Shown: positions 43,835-53,393, counted from the stretch's first letter. The stretch is DNA of 64,000 nucleotides from Streptomyces sp. CB02058 (GCF_001905505.1 NZ_LIPG01000005.1:310001-374000), one strand, 5' to 3'. Translations and numbers: made by a program. Notes: a model not told the origin generated them from the letters alone.

Positions 43835-46800
43835 ATGGACCGTGACACCACATTCACCGATGGCGGTGCCTACGACGTGCTCCGTCGGCGGCTCGCGGCG
43901 CGGGCCGACGAGCTCGTCCGGCGCGCCGAGGCACTCAACGCGCGACGGACCGAGGAGTTCGGCTCCGACGCTCTGCGGCTGCTGGCCACCGAGCAGGTGC
44001 GCACCGGGCACGCCTCACTGGCCCGGGACCTCGTGGCGGTCGGCGACCGGCTGCTGTTCGGCTTCGAGCGCGGCCCCGGGGCCGGAGCGGAGGCCGCGGT
44101 CGGTGACGTCCTCGTCCTGCGGGAGGCCGGCCTGGAGGAGGTGGCGGACGACGGGCCGCTGGCCGACGAGGACTTCGTACGGGAGTTCGCGGGCCTGCAC
44201 CGCTACTTCCGCGACGCCCGGCTGCTGCGTCTGCGGAGGGTCAACGGCCGGCTCATCGCCGTGTTCCGTACCGGGGAGAACACCGAGGACGTCCGTGTCC
44301 TGCGCTGGGCCCTCGGACCGGACGGGACGCCCGGGGAGTTCCTGGACGCGCGCGGCGACCGCGACCACGTCTTCCCTCCCTCGCACGACTTCGACTGGAC
44401 CCCGGCGGGGCGGGACGCCCACCGGCCCGGCCGGCACCCGCACATCTCGGTCGCCGACGGCGCGCTCTTCGTCGACACCCTGGGCGGCACGCTCACCGTC
44501 AAGACCGAGGACGACACCGAAACCCCGGACGGGATCCACTCGGAGCCCGTCGACGAGCCGCTCCAGTCGCTGGCGGACGCCGACGTCGAATACGCCGTGG
44601 CCGGGCCTCTGGTCCTGCTGCGGGTGCGCCCGTACAAGGAGGAGGCGTGGCGACACCTGGTCTTCAACACCCTGCTCGGACAGGTCGTACGGCTGGACGG
44701 GATCGGGCCGTCCTGCCACCGGCTCCCCGAGGACCAGGGGATCGTCTTCCCCGGCGGCTACTACCTCACGACCGGTGCCACCAAGACCTTCGACACGGCC
44801 GAGGGGCTCACCGACCCGGTCTTCGAGGGCGCCGTCCGCTCACCGAACGGCGAGGACGTGCTGTACGTCTTCCGCTCCCGTGACGAGAGCCGCACCCTGC
44901 TCCTGCCGTACAACCTGATCCGCCAGGAGGTCGCCACCCCGCTGCTCGGCCGGGGCCACGCGCTGCTGGACGACGGCACCCTGATCCTGCTGAAGGGCGG
45001 CGAGGACGGGGCCGCCCGGGTGCACCCCCTCCAGCGCTGGCAGACCCCGTACGTCTCCGACACCCACGCCGCCTCACGCCCCACCGGGACGGGTCCGCTC
45101 GCCAGGACCGGGAACGCCGATCTGGTGCGCGGGATCTCCGACTGCCTCGCCCTGGCCCACGGCGTGCACGACATGACGCCGACCGCCGCCGTGTACGCCC
45201 GGCTCGTCGCCGACTGCGCCCGCGCCGGTGACCGCTACCACTGGCTCGGCGACCCCGACCTGGGCGGGCTCGCCGAGCCCCTGGCGGAGATCGGGGCCAC
45301 CGCGAGCCAGGTCCTCGCCGAGTTCGAGACGGTGCGGGAGCTGACCCGGCAGGCCGCCGAGGCCCTGGACACAACGGCCGCCCGGCTCACCGACCTCGTC
45401 CGGCGCATCCGGGGCGAGGCCCCGCGCTCGGCCTCCGACTGGGTCGACCGGCTCACCGAACTCCAGCGCGTCCACGGGCACATGGTGACGCTCGCCGAGA
45501 TGCGGTACGCGGACACCGCGCGCATCGCGGAGCTGTCCGCCGAGGCCGGGGACGACCTGGCATCGGCCGCCCGGCGTGCCGTCTCCTTCCTCGCCCGCGA
45601 GGACGCGTTCACCGGCTACCACGAGGAGCTCGCCGCCCTCACCGAGACCGCCAGGACACTGACCGCGGTCGCGGACGCCTCGGAGCCGGGCTCCCGGCTG
45701 ACCCGGATCACCGAGGGCCTGGCGACCGTCACGGACATGGTGACCGGCCTCGACATCGGGGACGCCACCGTCCGTACGTCGATCCTGGAACGGATCGCCG
45801 GGGTGCTCGGCGACGCCAACCGGGCCCGCGCCACGCTGGAGGCCCGCCGGCGGGAGCTGCTGTCGCGGGAGGGCAGGGCCGAGTTCGCCGCCGAGTTCGC
45901 ACTGCTCGGGCAGGCCGTCACGGGAGCGCTGGCCGCGGCGGACTCCCCCGAGTCGTGCGACGAGCAGCTGGCACGGCTGCTGCTCCAGCTGGAGAACCTG
46001 GAGTCCCGGTTCGCGGAGTCCGACGACTTCCTCGGCCGCCTGGCCGAGCGCAGGACCGAGGTCCACGAAGCGTTCACGGTCCGCCGGCAGACCCTCCAGG
46101 ACGCCCGCGCCCGGCGGGCCGAACGGCTCGCCGACTCCGCGGCCCGGGTGCTGGAGACGGTCGCCCGGCGCTCGGCCGCGCTGGCGGACCTGGACGCCGT
46201 CCACACCTGCTTCGCGACCGACCCGATGGTCGTGAAGGTGCGGCGCACCGCGGACGAGCTGCGCGCACTGGGGGACCCGGTGCGCGCCGAGGAGCTCGAA
46301 GGACGCCTCGGGGCGGCCCGCCAGGAGGCCGTGCGCGCGCTGCGGGACCGCGGTGAGCTCTATGCCGAGGGCGGCGCGGTGCTCAGGCTGGGCCGCCACC
46401 GCTTCGCGGTGAACACCCGGCCGTCCGACCTGACCCTGGTGCCGCACGGGGACCGGCTCGCCTTCGCACTGACGGGTACGGACTACCGGGCCCCGGTCAC
46501 CGACCCGGAGTTCGCCGCGACCCGCCCGTACTGGGACCGCCGGCTGCCCTCGGAGTCACGGGACGTCTACCGCGCGGAACACCTGGCCGCACGCTTGCTG
46601 GACGAGCACGGCGCCGAGGCCCTGGCCGGCACACGGGACCTGGCCGCGCTCGTCCGGGACGCGGCGGCGACGGCGTACGACGAGGGGTACCAGCGCGGGG
46701 TCCACGACGAGGACGCCACCGCGATCCTGGCCGCCCTGCTGGAACTGCACGGCGGCGCGGGCCTGCTGCGCTTCCCGCCCGCCGTCCGCGCGGCCGCGCA

Positions 46801-48700
46801 GCTCTTCTGGGCGCACGAGGCGCACGAGGCCCTGCGCACGTCCTGGACGCGCCGGGCCGTGTCGCTGGCACGGGCGCGCGACACCTTCGGCCTCGCCCCG
46901 GCGATCGGCGTCCTCCAGCAGGAGTGGGCGGCGGTGATGGGTGCGGGTGACACGGCCGCCGTGTATCTCTTCGAGGAGCTGACGAGCGGCCCCGCCGGAT
47001 TCGTCACGAGCGCCGGCACCCGGACGTTCCTGGAGAAGTTCCGCCGGGCGACCGGGACTTCGGCGTACGACGACGACCTCGCCGCGCTCCACGACGACCT
47101 GGCGGCCGGACGCCAGCTGGTGGAGGGCTGGCTCGGCTCGTACGCCGCGGCGTCCGGCAACGGGGCGGACGCCGGGGACCTGGCGGAGGCCACGGCCGTG
47201 GAGCTCTGCCCCGGGCTGGACCGGTACGACTGCGACGCCCCGCTCGGCGTGACCGTGGACGGGCTGCTCGGCGACCACCCCCGTGTCGAGAAGGGGAGGC
47301 TGCGCATCCGGCTGGACGAACTGCTGGCCCGTACGGTGGAGTTCAGGGCCCGGGCGGTGCCGGGGTTCCGCGACTACCAGCGGCTGCGCACCGCCCTCGT
47401 CGACTCCGAGCGCGCCCGGCTGCGGCTGGACGACCACCGGCCCCGGGTCATGTCCGCGTTCGTCCGCAACCAGCTGCTGGACGAGGTGTACCTGCCCCTG
47501 ATCGGCGACAGCCTGGCCAAGCAGCTCGGCACCGCCGACGCGGACCGGCGCACCGACTCGCAGGGGCTGCTGCTCCTGGTCTCCCCGCCCGGTTACGGCA
47601 AGACGACGCTCGTGGAGTACGTCGCCGACCGGCTCGGCATGGTCCTCGTGAACGTCAGCGGCCCCGGCCTGGGCCATGGCGTGACGTCACTGGACCCGGC
47701 GCAGGCCCGCGGGGTGACGGCCCGCCGCGAGGTCGAGAAGATCAACTTCGCGCTGGAGTCGGGCAACAACACCCTGCTGTACCTGGACGACATCCAGCAC
47801 ACCTCGCCCGAGCTCCTCCAGAAGTTCATTCCGCTCTGCGACGCCACCCGCCGCGTCGAGGGGGTGCGGGACGGACAGCCGCACAGCTACGACCTGCGGG
47901 GCAAGCGGTTCGCGGTGGTCATGGCGGGCAACCCGTACACCGAGTCGGGAGAACGGTTCAGGATTCCGGACATGCTCGCCAACCGGGCCGACGTATGGGA
48001 TCTCGGCGAGGTGCTGAGCGGCCGGGAGGACGTCTTCGCGCTGAGCTTCGTGGAGAACGCCCTGACCGCCAACCCGGTCCTCGCCCCGCTCGCGGGCCGC
48101 TCCCGCACCGATCTCGCACGGCTCCTGCGCATGGCGTCCGGCCACGGCGCCCCGGCGGCGGCCGACGGGCTGGAGCACCCGTACGCGCCGGCCGAGCTGG
48201 ACCGGATCGTCTCCGTCCTGCGCCATCTGCTCACCGCCCGGGACACCGTCCTCGCGGTGAACGCGGCGTACATCGCCTCGGCGGCCAGGACGGACTCGAC
48301 GCGCACCGAGCCGCCCTTCCGGCTCCAGGGCAGCTACCGCAACATGAACAGGATCGCCGAGCGGATCGTGCCCGTCATGAACGACGCCGAGCTCGCCGCC
48401 GTCATCGACGACCACTACACGGGCGAGGCCCGGACGCTCACCACGGGCGCCGAGTCGAACCTGCTGAAGCTGGCCGCCCTGCGGGGCACGCTCACCCCGG
48501 CACAGGCGGAGCGCCTGTCGGCGGTCAACTCCGCCTATGTGCGCACGCAGGCACTCGGCGGCCCCGACGGCGACCCCGCTTCCCGCGCGGTGGGCGCGCT
48601 GGGACTGCTCGCGGACCGGATCGCGTCGGTCGAGGCCGCCATCGAGCGGGCCGCGGGTTCCCGCCGGCCGGACACGGGCCCCGTGCCCCTCACCCGATGA
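43835..48700 (+). CDS. Giant AAA+ ATPase, DUF3686 / 'DNA repair ATPase' type (1621 aa)
   Basis: ATG 43835 has AAGGAG upstream. The first about 450 residues are beta-rich (propeller-like); the central part (about 480-850) is a long helical coiled coil; then a C-terminal AAA+ domain with Walker A SPPGYGKTTLVEY at about 1250 and Walker B TLLYLDDIQH at about 1310. A mixed alpha region follows, with YRNMNRIAERI. I relate this to the group annotated as DNA repair ATPase with DUF3686, which is often found with flotillins; the label is by similarity of plan and not by experiment. No nuclease domain is attached. Confidence 0.8.
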   Translation: MDRDTTFTDGGAYDVLRRRLAARADELVRRAEALNARRTEEFGSDALRLLATEQVRTGHASLARDLVAVGDRLLFGFERGPGAGAEAAVGDVLVLREAGLEEVADDGPLADEDFVREFAGLHRYFRDARLLRLRRVNGRLIAVFRTGENTEDVRVLRWALGPDGTPGEFLDARGDRDHVFPPSHDFDWTPAGRDAHRPGRHPHISVADGALFVDTLGGTLTVKTEDDTETPDGIHSEPVDEPLQSLADADVEYAVAGPLVLLRVRPYKEEAWRHLVFNTLLGQVVRLDGIGPSCHRLPEDQGIVFPGGYYLTTGATKTFDTAEGLTDPVFEGAVRSPNGEDVLYVFRSRDESRTLLLPYNLIRQEVATPLLGRGHALLDDGTLILLKGGEDGAARVHPLQRWQTPYVSDTHAASRPTGTGPLARTGNADLVRGISDCLALAHGVHDMTPTAAVYARLVADCARAGDRYHWLGDPDLGGLAEPLAEIGATASQVLAEFETVRELTRQAAEALDTTAARLTDLVRRIRGEAPRSASDWVDRLTELQRVHGHMVTLAEMRYADTARIAELSAEAGDDLASAARRAVSFLAREDAFTGYHEELAALTETARTLTAVADASEPGSRLTRITEGLATVTDMVTGLDIGDATVRTSILERIAGVLGDANRARATLEARRRELLSREGRAEFAAEFALLGQAVTGALAAADSPESCDEQLARLLLQLENLESRFAESDDFLGRLAERRTEVHEAFTVRRQTLQDARARRAERLADSAARVLETVARRSAALADLDAVHTCFATDPMVVKVRRTADELRALGDPVRAEELEGRLGAARQEAVRALRDRGELYAEGGAVLRLGRHRFAVNTRPSDLTLVPHGDRLAFALTGTDYRAPVTDPEFAATRPYWDRRLPSESRDVYRAEHLAARLLDEHGAEALAGTRDLAALVRDAAATAYDEGYQRGVHDEDATAILAALLELHGGAGLLRFPPAVRAAAQLFWAHEAHEALRTSWTRRAVSLARARDTFGLAPAIGVLQQEWAAVMGAGDTAAVYLFEELTSGPAGFVTSAGTRTFLEKFRRATGTSAYDDDLAALHDDLAAGRQLVEGWLGSYAAASGNGADAGDLAEATAVELCPGLDRYDCDAPLGVTVDGLLGDHPRVEKGRLRIRLDELLARTVEFRARAVPGFRDYQRLRTALVDSERARLRLDDHRPRVMSAFVRNQLLDEVYLPLIGDSLAKQLGTADADRRTDSQGLLLLVSPPGYGKTTLVEYVADRLGMVLVNVSGPGLGHGVTSLDPAQARGVTARREVEKINFALESGNNTLLYLDDIQHTSPELLQKFIPLCDATRRVEGVRDGQPHSYDLRGKRFAVVMAGNPYTESGERFRIPDMLANRADVWDLGEVLSGREDVFALSFVENALTANPVLAPLAGRSRTDLARLLRMASGHGAPAAADGLEHPYAPAELDRIVSVLRHLLTARDTVLAVNAAYIASAARTDSTRTEPPFRLQGSYRNMNRIAERIVPVMNDAELAAVIDDHYTGEARTLTTGAESNLLKLAALRGTLTPAQAERLSAVNSAYVRTQALGGPDGDPASRAVGALGLLADRIASVEAAIERAAGSRRPDTGPVPLTR

Positions 48701-48736
48701 TCACCGAACGCCCGACCGAACCGGAGGGATCACGGC

Positions 48737-50749
48737 ATGCTGGGTTCCGTGTCATCACTTCCTCAGCAACCTCAACGCCCCACGATCAGCGGCCACATGG
48801 TGGTCTGCGGCGACGACACGCTCGCCCGCCGGCTCGCCGTGGAGCTGCGCTACGTGTACGGGGAGCGGGTCACGCTCCTGCTCCCGCCGGGCCGTGACAC
48901 CAGCAGGCCGGAGCTGCCGCTGACCCAACGAGCCCGTGCGGGAGCCCTGTTCGGCCGGATGTCGGCGGCGATGAACCGCAACGGCGGGGGCGCCGGCAGC
49001 GGGGACGGCGACACGAACGCCGGGGTCGAGGCCGTCCGCATCATGGAGGCGCACGAACCCTCCGACGAGGTGCTGGAGGAGGCGGGCGTCGACCGGGCCG
49101 CCGCGCTCGCGCTCGTCTACGACGACGACGAGCTGAACATCCGGGCCGCGCTGACGGCCCGTCGGCTCAACCCGCGTCTGCGCCTGGTCATCCGGCTCTA
49201 CAACCGCAAGCTCGGCCAGCATCTGGAGACGCTCCTCGACCAGGCCGCGGCCGTCTCCATGCCCGGTCTCGACCCGGCCGCGCTGGACGCCTCCACCACC
49301 GTCCTGTCCGACGCCGACACCGCCGCCCCGGCGCTGGCGGCCACCGCGCTGACCGGCAGCAGCAAGGTCATCCAGGCCGAGGGCCTCCTCCTGCGCGCCG
49401 TCGAGCGCACCCCGCCCCGGCCGGGCGAGCTCGCCGACCCCGGCCTGTGCACGCTGGCTCTGCTCTCCTCCACCAGCCAGGACCCGGCCGGCACCGAGGG
49501 CTCCGACAGCAGCGGCGACGAAGGGCCCCAGCTGCTGCCCGACCTGGCCACGGTCAACGCGGCCACCGGCCGGGGCACGGTCGTTCTGGAGGCCATCAGC
49601 CAGGCCGGGCCCGACCGGGCACCCGCCCGGATGGGCGGCAGGGGCGCGCCGCTCGGCCAGGTCTTCTCGCGCCGGCTGCGCTGGTCGGCGCTGGGGGTCG
49701 CGGCGGCCGTGGTCGCCCTCGCCGTCGCCTCGGTGATCACCACGGGCGACAGCCCGCCGCACGCGGCCTATCTGACCCTGCTGGATCTGCTCGCGATGGG
49801 CGACCCCGCCGTGGAGGACACCGACTCGGCGTCCCGCCAGGTCATCCAGCTGCTCTCCGGCATGGCCGGGCTCCTGCTCCTGCCGCTGCTGGTCGCCGCC
49901 GTCCTGGAGGCCTTCGGCTCGCTGCGCACCGCTTCCTCGCTGCGCCGCCCGCCGCGCGGTCTGTCCGGCCATGTGGTCCTGCTGGGCCTCGGCAAGATCG
50001 GCACGAGGGTGCTGGTGCGGCTGCGTGAACTGGACATCCCCGTGGTGGTCGTCGAGGAGGACCCGGAGGCGCGCGGCATCCCGCTGGCGCGCAGCCTGCA
50101 CGTGCCGACGGTCGTCGGCGACGTGACCCAGGAGGGCGTCCTGGAGGCGGCCAAGATCCGCCGCGCCCGCGCGCTGCTCGCGCTCACCAGCGTGGACACG
50201 ACGAACCTCGAAGCCGCGCTGTACGCCCGCTCGGTCAAGCCCGACCTGCGGGTGGCCCTGCGGCTGTACGACGACGAGTTCGCCACCGCCGTCTACCGCA
50301 CCCTGCGCACGGCGCACCCCCAGGCCCTGACCCGGTCCCGGTCGGTGTCGCATCTGGCCGCCCCGTCGTTCGCGGTCGCCATGATGGGCCGGCAGATCCT
50401 CGGCGCGGTCCCGGTCGAGCGCAAGGTGATGCTGTTCGCCGCGCTGGAGGTGGCCGGGCACCCCCAGCTGGAGGGCCGGACCGTCGACCAGGCTTTCCGG
50501 GCAGGTGCCTGGCGCGTTCTGGCCCTGGACGCCACCCCGCCCGCCGACCGCCGCCCGGACCTGGCCGCCGTACCGCCGTACGACCCCCTCGACCCGTCGG
50601 GGCAGGGGACGTCGGACCGGCCGTCCGGGCTGGTCTGGGACCTGCACCCGGGCTATGTGCTGCGTCCGGACGACCGGGTCGTGATCGCGGCGACCCGGCG
50701 CGGGCTGGCCGAACTGCTGCGCGGACAGCGGTCGATGAGCCGCCGCTGA
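48737..50749 (+). CDS. Membrane protein with two RCK-type (TrkA-N) halves (670 aa)
   Basis: ATG 48737 has GGAGGG 9 nt upstream. An N-terminal Rossmann-like half (MVVCGDDTLARRLAVELR) precedes two membrane helices (about 317-340 and 370-395) and a second TrkA-N domain with GLGKIGTRVLVRLRELD at about 414, then an RCK-C like tail. Between the helices lies AYLTLLDLLAMGDP, where a potassium channel would have TVGYGD. This filter is lost, so it is probably a signalling protein or a non-selective pore and not a normal K+ channel (CASTOR/POLLUX-like layout). It is probably co-transcribed with the giant ATPase. Confidence 0.83.
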   Translation: MLGSVSSLPQQPQRPTISGHMVVCGDDTLARRLAVELRYVYGERVTLLLPPGRDTSRPELPLTQRARAGALFGRMSAAMNRNGGGAGSGDGDTNAGVEAVRIMEAHEPSDEVLEEAGVDRAAALALVYDDDELNIRAALTARRLNPRLRLVIRLYNRKLGQHLETLLDQAAAVSMPGLDPAALDASTTVLSDADTAAPALAATALTGSSKVIQAEGLLLRAVERTPPRPGELADPGLCTLALLSSTSQDPAGTEGSDSSGDEGPQLLPDLATVNAATGRGTVVLEAISQAGPDRAPARMGGRGAPLGQVFSRRLRWSALGVAAAVVALAVASVITTGDSPPHAAYLTLLDLLAMGDPAVEDTDSASRQVIQLLSGMAGLLLLPLLVAAVLEAFGSLRTASSLRRPPRGLSGHVVLLGLGKIGTRVLVRLRELDIPVVVVEEDPEARGIPLARSLHVPTVVGDVTQEGVLEAAKIRRARALLALTSVDTTNLEAALYARSVKPDLRVALRLYDDEFATAVYRTLRTAHPQALTRSRSVSHLAAPSFAVAMMGRQILGAVPVERKVMLFAALEVAGHPQLEGRTVDQAFRAGAWRVLALDATPPADRRPDLAAVPPYDPLDPSGQGTSDRPSGLVWDLHPGYVLRPDDRVVIAATRRGLAELLRGQRSMSRR

Positions 50750-50750
50750 A

Positions 50751-50788
50751 CCATGGCCGGTCCGCCGGGCCCTGCGGACCGGCCATGG
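50751..50788. terminator. Strong bidirectional terminator between RCK gene and trpS
   Basis: CCATGGCCGGTCCG pairs perfectly with CGGACCGGCCATGG (14 bp) with a 10-nt loop, between the two converging genes. Confidence 0.8.
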
Positions 50789-50808
50789 GCACCCTGGGCC
50801 GTATCCGG

Positions 50809-51867
50809 CTAGTGGAACATCCCCATCGCGTCCCGGACCTCGCGGAGGGTCGCCTCGGCCACGGCGTTCGCCCGCTCGTTCCCGGCGCGCAGCACGTCGC
50901 GTACGTACCCCATGTCCTGGGCGTACTCCGCCCGCCGGGCCCGGATCGGGGCCATCCGGGCGTTGACGGCCTCCGTCACGGTCCGTTTGAGGCCCGCGGC
51001 GCCGCCGTCCCCGATCTCCCCGGCGACCTCGTGGGGGTCACGGCCGAGACAGAGCGCGGCCAGCAGCACCAGGCTGGACACCCCGGGCCGGCTCCCGGGT
51101 TCGTAGGTGATGTGCCGGTCGGCGTCGGTGGTCGCGCTCCTGATCAGCCGGGCGGTCTCGTCCGCGCTCGCCCCGAGGGCGATGGCATTGCCCCGGCTCT
51201 TGCTCATCTTGGTGGCGTCGGTGCCCAGCAGCAGGGGCGCGGCGGAGAGCAGCGCGTCGGGTTCGGGGAAGACGGCACCGTACCGCTCGTTGAAGCGGCG
51301 GGCGATGGTGCGGGTGAGCTCCAGGTGGGGCAGCTGGTCCTGGCCGACGGGCACGAGGTTGCCCTTGCAGAACAGGATGTCGGCGGCCTGGTGCACCGGG
51401 TAGGTGTACATGAGTCCGCTGACGGCGGCCTGCCGGGAGTGGGCGATCTCGTCCTTGACGGTGGGGTTGCGGCCGAGTTCGGCCACGGAGACCAGGGAGA
51501 GGAACGGCAGCAGCAGCTGGTTGAGAGCGGGGACCGCGCTGTGGTTGAAGACGGTCGCGCGGGCGGGGTCGACACCGATGGCGAGATAGTCCAGGAGCAG
51601 CCCCTCCACATGCTCGGTGAGGCGCTCGGCGACATCCCGGTCGGTGAGGACCTGGTAGTCGGCGATGAGCACGAAGACGTCCACGCCGAGGTCCTGGAGG
51701 CGCACCCGGTTGTGGAGGGTGCCGAAGTAGTGCCCGAGGTGCAGGGCCCCGGTGGGCCGGTCGCCCGTGAGGACGCGGAAGCGGCCGGGGTCCTCGGCGA
51801 GCTGCCGCTCCAGTTCGGCGCTGCGGCGCTGGGCGGGGCCGACGGGCAGGTCGGTGGTCATGGTCAC
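50809..51867 (-). CDS. trpS: Tryptophanyl-tRNA synthetase (352 aa)
   Basis: GTG 51867 has GAGGAG 7 nt upstream; ATG 51861 is a less good alternative. Class I synthetase: the HIGH-type motif is ALHLGHYFGTL, KMSKS is in GTDATKMSKSRGN, and the remaining elements agree with TrpRS. It charges tRNA-Trp with tryptophan. It is preceded by a Trp-rich leader peptide and a terminator, a control seen with the auxiliary, indolmycin-resistant TrpRS of S. coelicolor; so this is possibly the auxiliary copy. I cannot tell housekeeping from auxiliary by sequence alone. Confidence 0.92.
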   Translation of the reverse strand: MTMTTDLPVGPAQRRSAELERQLAEDPGRFRVLTGDRPTGALHLGHYFGTLHNRVRLQDLGVDVFVLIADYQVLTDRDVAERLTEHVEGLLLDYLAIGVDPARATVFNHSAVPALNQLLLPFLSLVSVAELGRNPTVKDEIAHSRQAAVSGLMYTYPVHQAADILFCKGNLVPVGQDQLPHLELTRTIARRFNERYGAVFPEPDALLSAAPLLLGTDATKMSKSRGNAIALGASADETARLIRSATTDADRHITYEPGSRPGVSSLVLLAALCLGRDPHEVAGEIGDGGAAGLKRTVTEAVNARMAPIRARRAEYAQDMGYVRDVLRAGNERANAVAEATLREVRDAMGMFH

Positions 51868-51930
51868 GGGGGCTCTCCTCGGCGGTGGTGTACGCGTGGA
51901 GGACGGCCCGTCGTGGGGCACCGGGGCAGC

Positions 51931-52031
51931 AAAAGGGGCCGTCCGAAGATCGAACGGCCCTGGTTCCGCGCAGATGAAGGTGGCCGCTCCTAGGAGGAGC
52001 GCCACCAGTTTCGGCACGGGACGGAGGTCAT
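51931..52031 (-). promoter_or_regulatory. Ribosome-mediated attenuator of trpS
   Basis: Reading leftward: leader peptide (51990-52031), a hairpin with arms about 51976-52008 that includes the two TGG codons on its 5' side, then a terminator stem GGGCCGT/ACGGCCC (51936-51960) followed by a run of four T (51931-51934). The right arm of the first hairpin (CGGCC) can also pair with GGCCG of the terminator. Slow translation of the Trp codons would free this arm and break the terminator. Confidence 0.8.
51990..52031 (-). CDS. Trp leader peptide MTSVPCRNWWRSS (13 aa)
   Basis: The ATG at 52031 starts a 13-codon frame ending in TAG at 51990-51992; codons 9 and 10 are tandem TGG (52002-52007). There is no ribosome site upstream. 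Instead TACACT lies at 52039-52044 (minus strand), 7-12 nt before the ATG, so the mRNA probably begins at or near the start codon and is leaderless. Confidence 0.85.
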   Translation of the reverse strand: MTSVPCRNWWRSS

Positions 52032-52038
52032 GGGGGCG

Positions 52039-52044
52039 AGTGTA
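52039..52044 (-). promoter_or_regulatory. -10 box of the trpS leader
   Basis: TACACT on the minus strand, good match to TAnnnT. Spacing to the leader ATG places the transcript start at about the A of ATG. No clear -35 is seen. Confidence 0.5.
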
Positions 52045-52239
52045 ACGCGCGCCGGTCCCCGGCGCCCCGCGTCCGGCGCGGTCCGAACCGTGCACGCAGA
52101 GGCAACGATCGGTCACGCGATCGCTGTCGGACCGCGTCCCCGTCCACGTAGAACAGGGTGGGCGGCCGCGGTCGCACGGGCCCTTCGAAGCAGGCGGAAT
52201 AGGTGGAGGGGGCTCTCCGTTGTAGGGTGTGTCCACATA

Positions 52240-52253
52240 GTTCAACGTTCAAC
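52240..52253. promoter_or_regulatory. Tandem GTTCAAC repeats before LLM oxidoreductase gene
   Basis: Two exact adjacent copies of GTTCAAC lie 35-48 bp upstream of the start, with AACGTT at the junction. They could be a binding site for a MarR- or GntR-type regulator; no regulator gene is adjacent. Confidence 0.3.
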
Positions 52254-52287
52254 AAACCTCGGCAGTACGCATTAGGAGGCGGGCGCC

Positions 52288-53388
52288 ATGCAGTTCGGGA
52301 TCTTCACCGTCGGGGATGTCACCACCGACCCCACGACCGGCACGACCCCCAGCGAGAACGAGCGCATCAAGGCGACCCTCGCCATCGCGCTCAAGGCCGA
52401 GGAAGTGGGCCTGGACGTCTTCGCGACCGGCGAGCACCACAACCCGCCGTTCGTCCCGTCCTCGCCGACGACCACGCTGGGCTACATCGCCGCCCGCACC
52501 GAGAAGCTGATCCTCTCGACCTCCACCACGCTGATCACCACCAACGACCCGGTGAAGATCGCCGAGGACTACGCCACGCTCCAGCACCTCGCCGACGGCC
52601 GCGTCGACCTGATGATGGGCCGCGGCAACACCGGACCGGTCTACCCGTGGTTCGGCAAGGACATCCGCCAGGGCATCCCGCTCGCGATCGAGAACTACGC
52701 GCTGCTGCACAAGCTGTGGCGCGAGGACGTCGTCGACTGGGAGGGGAAGTTCCGCACCCCGCTGCAGTCCTTCACCGCCACCCCGCGCCCGCTGGACGGC
52801 GTGCCCCCGTTCGTCTGGCACGGCTCCATCCGCTCCCCGGAGATCGCCGAGCAGGCCGCGTACTACGGCGACGGCTTCTTCCACAACAACATCTTCTGGC
52901 CCATGGAGCACACCAAGAAGATGGTCGACCTCTACCGGCGCCGCTACGCCCACTACGGCCACGGCACCGCCGAACAGGCCATCGTCGGACTCGGCGGCCA
53001 GGTCTTCATGCGGAAGAACTCGCAGGACGCGGTGCGGGAGTTCCGCCCGTACTTCGACAACGCGCCGGTCTACGGACACGGGCCCTCGCTGGAGGACTTC
53101 ACCCAGCAGACCCCGCTGACCGTGGGCTCCCCGCAGGAGGTCATCGAGCGGACCCTCTCCTTCCGCGAGGACGTCGGCGACTACCAGCGCCAGCTGTTCC
53201 TCATGGACCACGCGGGCCTGCCGCTGAAGACGGTCCTGGAGCAGCTCGACATCCTCGGTGAGGAAGTCGTCCCCGTCCTGCGCAAGGAGTTCGCCCGGCT
53301 GCGCCCGGCCGGAGTGCCGGACGCCCCCGTCCACCCCGCGGTCGCCGCAGCCCGCGCCGCCGCCACCGCAGACCCGAAGGAGCTCTGA
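52288..53388 (+). CDS. LLM-class flavin-dependent oxidoreductase (366 aa)
   Basis: Luciferase-like monooxygenase fold beginning MQFGIFTVGDVTTDP. It has the GEHHNPPFVPSSP stretch and the GRGNTGPVYPWFG loop of bacterial luciferase-like enzymes. It uses reduced FMN or F420; the FMN reductase gene next to it favours FMN. The ATG is preceded by AGGAGG at 52274-52279. The substrate is unknown. Confidence 0.88.
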   Translation: MQFGIFTVGDVTTDPTTGTTPSENERIKATLAIALKAEEVGLDVFATGEHHNPPFVPSSPTTTLGYIAARTEKLILSTSTTLITTNDPVKIAEDYATLQHLADGRVDLMMGRGNTGPVYPWFGKDIRQGIPLAIENYALLHKLWREDVVDWEGKFRTPLQSFTATPRPLDGVPPFVWHGSIRSPEIAEQAAYYGDGFFHNNIFWPMEHTKKMVDLYRRRYAHYGHGTAEQAIVGLGGQVFMRKNSQDAVREFRPYFDNAPVYGHGPSLEDFTQQTPLTVGSPQEVIERTLSFREDVGDYQRQLFLMDHAGLPLKTVLEQLDILGEEVVPVLRKEFARLRPAGVPDAPVHPAVAAARAAATADPKEL

Positions 53389-53393
53389 GCACC

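Noticed and set aside
40727..44011. A 1094-residue open frame on the minus strand
   Set aside because: It runs antisense through the NfeD-like and flotillin genes; composition is rich in Asp/Leu/Arg with no domain, as expected of a shadow frame in high-GC DNA.
48737..50749. Annotation as a potassium channel
   Set aside because: The selectivity filter TVGYGD is absent, so only the RCK-type layout is supported.
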